Below are positions 1 to 7,139 of a DNA stretch of 17,665 nt, piece by piece. Position 1 is the first letter of the stretch; each line of letters starts with the position of its first letter. The stretch is from contig CANPWS010000005.1 of NCBI GenBank assembly GCA_947584955.1, positions 1-17,665 on the forward strand. The letters run 5' to 3'. The notes under the pieces are model-generated. The model ran no database searches. It was not told the DNA's origin and saw nothing but the letters and a program-made list of their open reading frames with translations. The translations under genes were made by a program, and so were the position numbers. The DNA is from an uncultured Bacilli bacterium. Its GTDB lineage: Bacteria > Bacillota_I > Bacilli_A > RF39 > UBA660.

Positions 1-636
1 TATGGTTTTAAAGGAAATGGAACAAGCTATAATAATAAAACAGGAGAATTAGAAGGTGATGATAATAATATAGATACTCATTTAATACGTAATATGGAGT
101 GGGGAGCAGTAGCATACTTAACTCAAAGTAAATATGGAAGATGCAGTAATGGAGAGTGTAGTAGCGTTGGAGTTAATACAACATATAAAACAGGACAAGG
201 TGAATCAACCACAAAAAATAAATATGGAGTATATGACACAAGTGGAGGAATATGGAATGTTACAACTGGAGTAATGATAAATGGTGAAGGTAATTATAAT
301 TCATTAAATACAGATTTTACTAATGAACTCTTAGCAAATTCTAAATATTTTGATAGATATTCATATGGAAGTGCAATTGCAAATGCTAGTGCTTATAAAA
401 GAGGAAAATTAGGAGATGCAACAAAAGAAATATTAAAAGAAACTCATGATGGTGGTGCTTGGTATGGAGAAAGAAGTAACTTTGTTGGTAGCGATTTTTC
501 TCATAGTTTAAATGATGTATATTTTTTCTACAGAGGAGGACTCGGAATGGAAAGTTATAAAATGGGTGTAAATTCTTTTGCAACAAATGTTGGCTCATCT
601 CTTCATAATTCCCGCTCATCACTTATTGTCTATTAA
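1..636 (+). CDS. Surface-type protein, C-terminal FGE/C-type-lectin-like domain (5' partial)
   Basis: The reading frame is open from base 1, so the gene starts upstream; 211 codons are visible, ending in TAA. The first in-frame ATG (94) lies inside the conserved stretch NMEWGAVAYLTQSKYG and is not a credible start. The visible part has the layout of the C-terminal domain of Firmicutes surface or pilin-like proteins that resemble formylglycine-generating-enzyme (SUMF1) modules. It begins with the MEWGAVAYL segment, continues with a variable cysteine pair (CSNGEC) and the STTKNKYGVYDTSGGIWN core (compare NxYGxYDMSGNVWEW), and ends with FYRGGL...GVNSFATN...SRSSLIVY (compare RGGS...GFRxV). No membrane segment or sortase signal is present at the C-terminus. 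The fold is likely a ligand-binding or structural C-type-lectin fold rather than an enzyme; that is inference. The missing N-terminus would decide whether it carries a prepilin or signal peptide. Confidence 0.6.
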   Translation, partial: YGFKGNGTSYNNKTGELEGDDNNIDTHLIRNMEWGAVAYLTQSKYGRCSNGECSSVGVNTTYKTGQGESTTKNKYGVYDTSGGIWNVTTGVMINGEGNYNSLNTDFTNELLANSKYFDRYSYGSAIANASAYKRGKLGDATKEILKETHDGGAWYGERSNFVGSDFSHSLNDVYFFYRGGLGMESYKMGVNSFATNVGSSLHNSRSSLIVY

Positions 637-642
637 AAAGAT

Positions 643-686
643 AAAGCTATGGTGAAATAAAATAATCTCATTATAGCTTTTTTATT
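643..686 (+). terminator. Intrinsic terminator of the surface-protein gene
   Basis: A 13-bp stem (643-655 with 668-680, AAAGCTAT paired to ATAGCTTT plus five further pairs, two of them G-T) encloses a 12-nt loop. It is followed by a T-rich tail and starts 6 bases after the stop codon. It separates this gene from tgt. Confidence 0.8.
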
Positions 687-749
687 TAATAAAAGTTATT
701 AAAAAAATTATAAAAAAATTATATAAAAATTAAAACTTAAATTATGATG

Positions 750-778
750 TTGATTTCGCTTTTTCTTTATAGTATAAT
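750..778 (+). promoter_or_regulatory. Sigma-A promoter of tgt
   Basis: TTGATT at 750-755, a 17-base spacer and a perfect TATAAT at 773-778. Transcription would start near 785, about 39 bases before the tgt ATG. It is the only good promoter seen for tgt and the downstream ClpX-like gene. Confidence 0.75.
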
Positions 779-820
779 AAAAATTATCAAAAAAAGACGT
801 GAAATTTTAATAAGAGGTAG

Positions 821-1942
<1,122 letters not shown>

Positions 1943-1968
1943 TTATTAATTATTAGGGAGGTTTTAAT

Positions 1969-3438
1969 ATGACATTAGAAGAAGCAAATGAAATTGCAGT
2001 AATATTTGAATTACAATTTGCTGAGGATGATATTTTGGAAATGATTCCAATAGAAATAGTAGAAGGATATTATAATGAAGATGATGAAAGGTTTGTAGAT
2101 ATTAATTTGTACACATATTCACATGTAATAAAAGGTGAAGATGGTAGAGCTTATGCCTTTAGAGCTTCAAAAGAAGATTTAATGGAAGAATATAAAGATA
2201 AAAGCCTAGAAGAAATTAAAAAAGATTATTTTAATAGTTTTTTAAATAATCGTTATTGCTTAGGAACAAATAAAGATGGCGATTTAACAATGCTTGTTTT
2301 TAAAGGAGAAAATACTACACCAAATTTAGTATTTGTTAAAGATAGTGCAGAATTATTAATGCTATTTATAAACGATAGTAGTTTAAAAGAATTATTTCTT
2401 TTATCAAATGATGAAAATGAAGAAAACGAAAAAGTAAATATAAATCCACATTATCTATATAATGAAATAAAAAAGACAGTAATAGGACAAGATGATGCTA
2501 TTAAAAATATTGTAACAACAATTTGGAAAAATATAGAAAGTAACCATGCTAGTAATATGCTTTTAATAGGTCCTAGTGGGGTAGGTAAAACAGAAATATT
2601 TAGATGTTTATCTAAAATCCTTAATGTTCCACTTCTTATGAGTACTGCAACAGGTAGATCACAAGCTGGTTATGTCGGTACAGGTACAGAAGAAATTTTA
2701 ACAAGTTTATTATCAATTACTAATGGTGATGTAGAAAAAGCAGAGCATGCAATAGTATTTATTGATGAATTTGATAAAATAGCATATAAAACTTCTGAAT
2801 CAGGTAAAATATCTACTGAGGGAGTACAAAGAGAATTTTTAAAAATAATTGAAGATGGAAATTTCACTGTCGAATATAAAAAAGATGGAAATAGTGTTGA
2901 AAAAACTATAAATACTTCTAATATAACTTTTGTTGGAGCAGGAGCTTTTGAAGGATTATTAAAAGTAAATAAGAAAAAACAAATTGGTTTTGATAATGAT
3001 ATTTATGATAAAGAAATAGATAAGAGTAATATAAATGGTGATGATTTAATTAAATATGGTTTAATTAAAGAATTAGTAGGAAGAATTACTGCGGGAGGAA
3101 TAATTAGATTAAATGATTTAAGTTTAGAAGATATGAAAAATATAATTAAATCATCATTAAAAAGTGAATATTTATTTTATAAAGAATTCTTCTCAAAAAA
3201 AGAAATATTATTAAAAGTAATAAATGAAGAAGAAGTAATTGAACAAATAGCTAAAAAAGCATTAGCAAGTAATGTTGGAGCAAGAGCAATTGAAGCTATA
3301 GTTATAAAAATGTTTAATGAGATACTTTTTGAAATATCTAATCCAGAATATAATTATAATTATTTGGAAATAACACCTGAGACAGTTAATAATTCTAAAA
3401 AATATATTTTAAAGAAAAAAGAAAAAGAACAAAATTAA
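1969..3438 (+). CDS. ClpX-like AAA+ ATPase without the zinc-binding domain
   Basis: A 489-residue ATPase of the ClpX/HslU branch of AAA+ unfoldases. Residues from about 165 onward follow ClpX: VIGQDDAI (171-178), Walker A GPSGVGKT (201-208), pore loop GYVG (234-237), Walker B IVFIDEFDK (262-270), ISTEGVQREFLKIIE (281-295), GAGAFEGL (323-330), the GR of the arginine finger (371-372) and sensor-2 GAR (437-439). A QIGF tetrapeptide at 338-341 sits where ClpX has its IGF loop, which docks onto ClpP. The first ~160 residues are acidic, contain one cysteine only (in RYCLG) and do not resemble the four-cysteine ClpX zinc domain or any module I recognise. It has a strong AGGGAGGT site (1955-1962) and lies 26 bases after tgt. 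Inference: an unfoldase, possibly working with ClpP, whose substrate-recognition domain has been exchanged. It is probably not the cell's housekeeping ClpX. Confidence 0.85.
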   Translation: MTLEEANEIAVIFELQFAEDDILEMIPIEIVEGYYNEDDERFVDINLYTYSHVIKGEDGRAYAFRASKEDLMEEYKDKSLEEIKKDYFNSFLNNRYCLGTNKDGDLTMLVFKGENTTPNLVFVKDSAELLMLFINDSSLKELFLLSNDENEENEKVNINPHYLYNEIKKTVIGQDDAIKNIVTTIWKNIESNHASNMLLIGPSGVGKTEIFRCLSKILNVPLLMSTATGRSQAGYVGTGTEEILTSLLSITNGDVEKAEHAIVFIDEFDKIAYKTSESGKISTEGVQREFLKIIEDGNFTVEYKKDGNSVEKTINTSNITFVGAGAFEGLLKVNKKKQIGFDNDIYDKEIDKSNINGDDLIKYGLIKELVGRITAGGIIRLNDLSLEDMKNIIKSSLKSEYLFYKEFFSKKEILLKVINEEEVIEQIAKKALASNVGARAIEAIVIKMFNEILFEISNPEYNYNYLEITPETVNNSKKYILKKKEKEQN

Positions 3439-3440
3439 AT

Positions 3441-3484
3441 ATAAATAAAGTGAGTAAGTTATATTAATTACTCATTTTATTTAT
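3441..3484 (+). terminator. Hairpin terminator after the tgt/ClpX-like unit
   Basis: A 17-bp inverted repeat (3441-3457 with 3468-3484; one G-T pair) with a 10-nt loop begins 2 bases after the stop codon. The 3' arm is T-rich (TTTTATTTAT), but no clean T-run follows, so termination efficiency is uncertain. Confidence 0.65.
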
Positions 3485-3581
3485 ATCGTTTAAATAATAA
3501 ATTGGTAAATAAAAAAATTACAAAAAATATAAAAAGTTAAAAATTTCCTATAATAAATATAGTAAAATAATATAAAAAATA

Positions 3582-3610
3582 TTGTATTTTTATTTAAACT
3601 ATGATAAAAT
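3582..3610 (+). promoter_or_regulatory. Possible promoter of sepF-divIVA
   Basis: TTGTAT at 3582-3587 and TAAAAT at 3605-3610 with a 17-base spacer, 32 bases before the sepF start. The hexamers are only fair matches in a very AT-rich stretch, so this is tentative. Confidence 0.35.
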
Positions 3611-3642
3611 TAACTTAAGATTGAAGATAGGAGAGGTATTAT

Positions 3643-4029
3643 ATGGCATTAAAGAGCAAGATTAAGAAAATGATAACTGATGAAGTAGAAGAAAATGAAG
3701 AAGAATACTATAATGCTGATAATGTTACTTTGCCATCAAATGGGAAAATGATTCTTTTAGAACCACGTGCTTTTTCAGAAAGCCAGCAAATTGCAGACCA
3801 TTTAAAAAAACGTAATACTGTAGTAGTAAATATGAAAAGGGTTACTCCTGATCAAGCTAAAAGAATAGTAGACTTTTTAAGTGGAACTGTATATGCAATA
3901 GGGGGAGATTTACAAAAAATTGGTGGTGGAATTTTCTTATGTACTCCAAAGAATGTAAATGTTGAAGGAAGCATCTCAGATGATGACACTAAAAGCAAGA
4001 AAAAAGAAGATTTAGAACTTGAATGGTAG
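3643..4029 (+). CDS. sepF: Cell division protein SepF
   Basis: SepF (DUF552) is a cytoplasmic FtsZ-binding protein that tethers Z-ring filaments to the membrane and helps septum formation. At 128 residues it is slightly short for the family. The N-terminus [11 protein letters not shown] can form the amphipathic membrane-anchoring helix. An acidic linker (12-28) follows, then the core at about 36-109, with [19 protein letters not shown] (37-55), VVVNMKRV (60-67), [20 protein letters not shown] (74-93) and GGGIFLCTP (94-102). The tail is charged and ends in LELEW. The start follows AGGAGAGG at 3629-3636. divIVA begins 17 bases downstream. In Bacillus, sepF lies in the ylm cluster with ylmG and ylmH before divIVA; here those two genes are missing. 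Confidence 0.95.
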   Translation: MALKSKIKKMITDEVEENEEEYYNADNVTLPSNGKMILLEPRAFSESQQIADHLKKRNTVVVNMKRVTPDQAKRIVDFLSGTVYAIGGDLQKIGGGIFLCTPKNVNVEGSISDDDTKSKKKEDLELEW

Positions 4030-4046
4030 TTAAAAGAGGTGGCTTT

Positions 4047-4478
4047 ATGAAAAGATTTAGTATCAAAGAAAGTGGATATGATATTGATGAAGTAAATCGT
4101 TTTGTTGATATTGTCATAAAGAAATTAGAATCTCTTAATAACGAAAATGAATCATACAAAAAAAAATTAGAAGATTTAGAAAAAAATCAAAAACAAAATG
4201 AAGTCATTGAAGAAAAATTATCTAAAGCAATACTTGCCGCGGAAGAAGCTGCAGATAAAATGAAAAAATTAGCAAGAGCAGAAAGCAAAATGATGATTGA
4301 AGACGCCAAAAGAAATGCAAATGCCATTATCCATGAAGCTTTATTAGAAGCAGAAAAAACAGAAAATGAAGCAATCATGTTAAGAAAAAATATAACAGTA
4401 TACAAAAATAGAGTAACATCTTTGTTAAAAGCACAATTAGAAATTGCTGATGAGTTAGATAGTATAGAACTTAAATAG
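4047..4478 (+). CDS. divIVA: DivIVA-family cell division/polarity protein
   Basis: DivIVA proteins are membrane-curvature-sensing coiled-coil scaffolds at the septum and poles. The chosen ATG at 4047 gives 143 residues beginning MKRFSIKESGYDIDEVNRFVD, which carries the family signature (F-x-x-K-x-x-GYD-x-x-EVxxFxD). It is preceded by AGAGGTGG (4035-4042). A longer frame from 4023 would overlap the end of sepF and add eight uncharacteristic residues. Most of residues 27-120 are heptad-like, charged and rich in Glu, Lys and Ala, consistent with a coiled coil. The end, SLLKAQLEIADEL, matches the usual DivIVA C-terminal helix. The protein is short and could be a DivIVA/GpsB-like variant. It is probably co-transcribed with sepF. 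Its TAG stop lies inside the stem of the terminator that follows. Confidence 0.88.
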   Translation: MKRFSIKESGYDIDEVNRFVDIVIKKLESLNNENESYKKKLEDLEKNQKQNEVIEEKLSKAILAAEEAADKMKKLARAESKMMIEDAKRNANAIIHEALLEAEKTENEAIMLRKNITVYKNRVTSLLKAQLEIADELDSIELK

Positions 4479-4500
4479 TTGACATAACTATTTTTTTTCT
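4473..4500 (+). terminator. Intrinsic terminator of sepF-divIVA, overlapping the thiI promoter
   Basis: A perfect 8-bp stem AAATAGTT/AACTATTT (4473-4480, 4486-4493), a 5-nt loop GACAT and a downstream T-run. The stem includes the divIVA stop codon, and the -35 element of thiI spans the stem edge and loop. Confidence 0.85.
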
Positions 4501-4507
4501 TTATAAT
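4479..4507 (+). promoter_or_regulatory. Perfect consensus sigma-A promoter of thiI
   Basis: TTGACA at 4479-4484, exactly 17 bases, then TATAAT at 4502-4507. Transcription would begin near 4514, leaving a leader of about 16 bases that contains the GAAAGGA ribosome binding site. The spacer is largely the T-tract of the divIVA terminator. Confidence 0.85.
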
Positions 4508-4529
4508 TTCTTTGAAAGGAAAGAATATA

Positions 4530-5705
4530 ATGAATAAAATGATACTCATAAAATATGGTGAATTAACAACTAAAAAAGCTAATCGTAATTTATTTATAAA
4601 TTATTTATATAAAGATATATGTGAAAAATTACAAAATTTTAACATAAAAATTATTAAAAATAGAGTAAGAATGTATATTGAAACAGATGATGATATAGAA
4701 AAAATTGTAGATATCTTAAAAAAAATATTTGGTATTCACAGTATAGTAATAGCAACAAAAGTAGATACTAATATTGATAGTATTAAAGATAAAGTTTTAG
4801 AAATAATAAAAGAAGAAAACTTTAAAACATTTAAAGTAGAAACAAAAAGAAGTAATAAAAATTTTCCTATAAATAGTATGGAATTTAATAATATTATAGG
4901 TAGTTTAATTTTAAAAAATAAAGAAAATATTAAAGTAGATGTTCATAATCCAGAATATCTTTTAAAAATTGAAATTAGAGAAACATATTCTTATATCTAT
5001 TTTAAAGAAATTGAAGGAGCTCATGGTTATCCACTTGGAGTTATGGGAAGTGGATTATTAATGCTATCTGGTGGAATAGATAGTCCTGTGGCAGCATATC
5101 TTGCTATGAAAAGAGGAATAAAAATAGAATGTATTTATTTTGAATCTCCACCACATACTAGTATTGAAGCAAAAAATAAAGTTAAAAAATTAGTTAAAAT
5201 TTTATCAAATTATCAAAATGGAATAAAATTAAATGTTGTAAAATTTACTAATATTCAAGAAGAAATTTATAAAAATATTGATCCAACATATATGATAACC
5301 ATTATGCGAAGAATGATGTATAGAATAAGTACAGAAATTATGAAAAAAAATAATTTACTTACATTAATAAATGGTGAAAGTGTTGGTCAAGTAGCAAGTC
5401 AGACATTAACTAGTATGAATGTAATTAATAATGTTACTAATGTTCCTGTATTAAGACCAGTTTGCTGTCTTGATAAATTAGAAATTATTAATATAGCTAA
5501 AAAAATAGGCACATATGATACATCAATTTTACCATATGAAGACTGCTGTACAATTTTTTTACCAAAACATCCTGTAATTAATCCATCTTTAGAAAAAGCA
5601 ATAGAATATGAACAAAAAATTGATTATGAAGCACTTATTAATGATGCCGTTAATAATATTGAAATAATAAAGATAAATAATAATTATGAAGAATTTGATT
5701 TATAG
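4530..5705 (+). CDS. thiI: tRNA 4-thiouridine sulfurtransferase ThiI
   Basis: ThiI adenylates U8 of tRNA and transfers sulfur to give 4-thiouridine; in many bacteria it also supplies sulfur for thiamine thiazole synthesis. From the ATG at 4530 it is 391 residues: an N-terminal ferredoxin-like region (MILIKYGELTTKKANRN), a THUMP domain at about 60-165, and the PP-loop adenylation domain with LSGGIDSPVAAYLA (179-192). The C-terminal rhodanese domain of the E. coli enzyme is absent, as in Bacillus-type ThiI. The start follows GAAAGGA (4514-4520), which overlaps the TTG that would begin a longer frame at 4512; that longer frame begins upstream of the expected transcript and is rejected. In Bacillus the gene pairs with a dedicated cysteine desulfurase (nifZ). 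None is adjacent here, so the sulfur donor must be encoded elsewhere. No convincing terminator was seen directly after it. Confidence 0.95.
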   Translation: MNKMILIKYGELTTKKANRNLFINYLYKDICEKLQNFNIKIIKNRVRMYIETDDDIEKIVDILKKIFGIHSIVIATKVDTNIDSIKDKVLEIIKEENFKTFKVETKRSNKNFPINSMEFNNIIGSLILKNKENIKVDVHNPEYLLKIEIRETYSYIYFKEIEGAHGYPLGVMGSGLLMLSGGIDSPVAAYLAMKRGIKIECIYFESPPHTSIEAKNKVKKLVKILSNYQNGIKLNVVKFTNIQEEIYKNIDPTYMITIMRRMMYRISTEIMKKNNLLTLINGESVGQVASQTLTSMNVINNVTNVPVLRPVCCLDKLEIINIAKKIGTYDTSILPYEDCCTIFLPKHPVINPSLEKAIEYEQKIDYEALINDAVNNIEIIKINNNYEEFDL

Positions 5706-5778
5706 TAAAAATTACCAATAAAAAAATAGTATTAAAATAACTAAATTTCACAACCTATTAGTGTAGGAGGTGAAAGTA

Positions 5779-5988
5779 ATGAATAACAGTTCAAACAAAT
5801 TAGTAGTTCCTGGTTCAAAACAAGCTATCGAAAGAATGAAATATGAAATAGCTAACGAATTTGGTGTTAACTTAGGACCAGATGCTACTTCAAGAGCTAA
5901 CGGATCAGTTGGTGGAGAAATCACTAAAAGATTAGTTAAATTAGGACAAAATCAATTAAGTGGAAACTATAATACACAATCTAAGTAA
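5779..5988 (+). CDS. Alpha/beta-type small acid-soluble spore protein
   Basis: Alpha/beta SASPs coat spore DNA, protecting it from UV and chemicals, and are degraded at germination. From ATG 5779 the protein is 69 residues, normal for the family. It shows [19 protein letters not shown] (24-42), including the EIA-x-EFGV site where the germination protease GPR cuts after Glu, and the DNA-binding signature [13 protein letters not shown] (44-56). The start is set by a near-perfect AGGAGGTGA (5765-5773); a GTG at 5770 lies inside that site and is rejected. I could not identify a clear sigma-G promoter upstream: the best -10-like string, CCTATTA at 5754-5760, lacks a good -35. The gene is direct evidence that the organism, or a recent ancestor, sporulates. 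Confidence 0.95.
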   Translation: MNNSSNKLVVPGSKQAIERMKYEIANEFGVNLGPDATSRANGSVGGEITKRLVKLGQNQLSGNYNTQSK

Positions 5989-5994
5989 TAATTC

Positions 5995-6024
5995 AAGAAT
6001 AACTTTAAAGAGTTATTCTTTTCT
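5995..6024 (+). terminator. Intrinsic terminator of the SASP gene
   Basis: A perfect 10-bp stem AAGAATAACT/AGTTATTCTT (5995-6004, 6011-6020), a 6-nt loop and a TTCT tail, 6 bases after the stop codon. It lies between convergent genes but has a T-tail only on the plus strand. Confidence 0.8.
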
Positions 6025-6045
6025 CTATATAAATATAAAAAAATA

Positions 6046-6543
6046 TTAGAACATATTTCCTAATATTCCATATGAAATAATACTCATAATAATACCTGCG
6101 ATTAAGACACCAAGGGCAATAGTTAAAAAAGATTTTTTCTTATCTAAATTAAGTAATACTGAAAGTAAAGCTCCTGTCCAAGCCCCTGTCCCAGGAAGAG
6201 GAATACCTACAAATAATAAAAGACCTAAATAACCATAAGTATTAATTTGATCACTCTTTTTTATAACTTTTTTTTCAATTTTAGTAACTAATTTTTTAGT
6301 AGGTTTCCATTTTTTTAATAATTCAAAAATTTTATCTATTAAAAGAAGTATAAAAGGAATAGGTAAAATATTAGCAATATAACAAATTATAAAAGCCTTT
6401 GTAAAATTAATACCAAGAAGACTAGCAGCAATTAAACCACCACGTAGTTCTATAATAGGCATCATAGAAATTATAAATACTAAAATATTTTTATTTATAC
6501 CTCCAAATAATTCTATAAAAAAATTAACTAATGATTCTGTCAT
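6046..6543 (-). CDS. Small multidrug-export-family membrane protein
   Basis: A 165-residue integral membrane protein of the small multidrug export family (COG2426-type). Evidence is the paired motifs MMPIIELRGGLIAASLLG (27-44) and FVGIPLPGTGAWTGALLS (111-128), each flanked by hydrophobic segments, with a basic central stretch (about 78-97) between them. I count about four to five membrane segments. The family name is historical and the transported substrate is not established. The start at 6543 (MTESLVNFF) is preferred because GTGAGG (6553-6558) fits as its ribosome binding site. The alternative GTG start at 6558 lies inside that site and would add five residues. The gene has its own near-consensus promoter and converges on the SASP gene. 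Confidence 0.85.
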   Translation of the reverse strand: MTESLVNFFIELFGGINKNILVFIISMMPIIELRGGLIAASLLGINFTKAFIICYIANILPIPFILLLIDKIFELLKKWKPTKKLVTKIEKKVIKKSDQINTYGYLGLLLFVGIPLPGTGAWTGALLSVLLNLDKKKSFLTIALGVLIAGIIMSIISYGILGNMF

Positions 6544-6565
6544 ATTTTCTAACCTCACTTAATTA

Positions 6566-6594
6566 ATTATAATATGTAAGATTATATAAGTCAA
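6566..6594 (-). promoter_or_regulatory. Sigma-A promoter of the small multidrug-export gene
   Basis: Read on the minus strand: TTGACT (6594-6589), a 17-base spacer, TATAAT (6571-6566). Transcription would start near 6559, about 16 bases before the ATG. It is back to back with the plus-strand promoter at 6601. Confidence 0.8.
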
Positions 6595-6600
6595 ATGTTA

Positions 6601-6629
6601 TTGCTTTTTAAAATTATTTATTGTATAAT
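6601..6629 (+). promoter_or_regulatory. Sigma-A promoter of the unknown membrane protein and serS
   Basis: TTGCTT (6601-6606), a 17-base spacer, TATAAT (6624-6629). The -35 boxes of this and the divergent minus-strand promoter are only 6 bases apart. The start site would fall near 6636, right at the AGGAGG, so translation begins at the TTG 6646 on a very short leader. Confidence 0.7.
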
Positions 6630-6645
6630 TTTTAAGGAGGAAATA

Positions 6646-7119
6646 TTGAATAATATTATAAATAATACTTTAAATAAAATTAATATAAAAAGAGTATTAT
6701 TAAGTATATTTACATTAATACCATTATCATTAGGTAATTATTTTATGATAATACCTTTGATAGAAAATATAATTATTATTTATTTAGAAATAAGAAATAA
6801 AAAAATAATAAAAGATAATAAAAAAATAGAATTATTATCATTAATTACAGATATTTTAGGAGTTATTTCTTCATTTAATTCTTATTTACTATTACTTTTT
6901 TTACCAAGTTTATATATTGAGATTAAAAATAATATAGAAAAAATACAAAAATATTGTAATGTAGAAAAAAATAATTCTAGAGAAAATATAACAGTATCAT
7001 TAAATAATAAATCCACTAAAAAAATAAATTACAGTAAATATAATTATAAGATAATATATAAAAATAATAATAAAATTAAAAATAATAAAGTACTTGTTAG
7101 AAAAAAAGAATATAAATAA
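6646..7119 (+). CDS. Membrane protein of unknown function, TTG start
   Basis: I do not recognise this protein. AGGAGG at 6635-6640 sits 5 bases before a TTG at 6646, giving 158 residues beginning MNNIINNTLNKINIK. An upstream in-frame ATG at 6595 would require transcription from before the promoter identified here and is disfavoured. There are two hydrophobic stretches: about 18-50 (RVLLSIFTLIPLSLGNYF and PLIENIIIIYLEI) and about 65-93 (LLSLITDILGVISSF with YLLLLFLPSLYI). The last 60 or so residues are a hydrophilic tail very rich in Asn, Lys and Tyr, likely cytoplasmic and disordered. No cysteine pair, catalytic signature or known domain is evident. It ends 20 bases before serS and is likely co-transcribed with it, though a functional link is not implied. 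The strongly biased composition may limit homology detection. Confidence 0.6.
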   Translation: MNNIINNTLNKINIKRVLLSIFTLIPLSLGNYFMIIPLIENIIIIYLEIRNKKIIKDNKKIELLSLITDILGVISSFNSYLLLLFLPSLYIEIKNNIEKIQKYCNVEKNNSRENITVSLNNKSTKKINYSKYNYKIIYKNNNKIKNNKVLVRKKEYK

Positions 7120-7139
7120 AAGAAAGGTTTTAGATATTT

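Noticed and set aside
386..622. Minus-strand open frame inside the first gene
   Set aside because: It lies wholly within a better-supported coding frame, has a low-complexity aromatic and His/Leu-rich translation and no ribosome site.
4187..4549. Hydrophobic minus-strand frame opposite divIVA
   Set aside because: It is the antisense of Glu/Lys/Ala-rich coiled-coil codons, which produce Ser/Ile/Phe-rich shadows; it also crosses the terminator and thiI promoter.
5754..5760. CCTATTA as a sigma-G -10 for the SASP gene
   Set aside because: One mismatch at a conserved position and no -35 with acceptable spacing; not strong enough to call.
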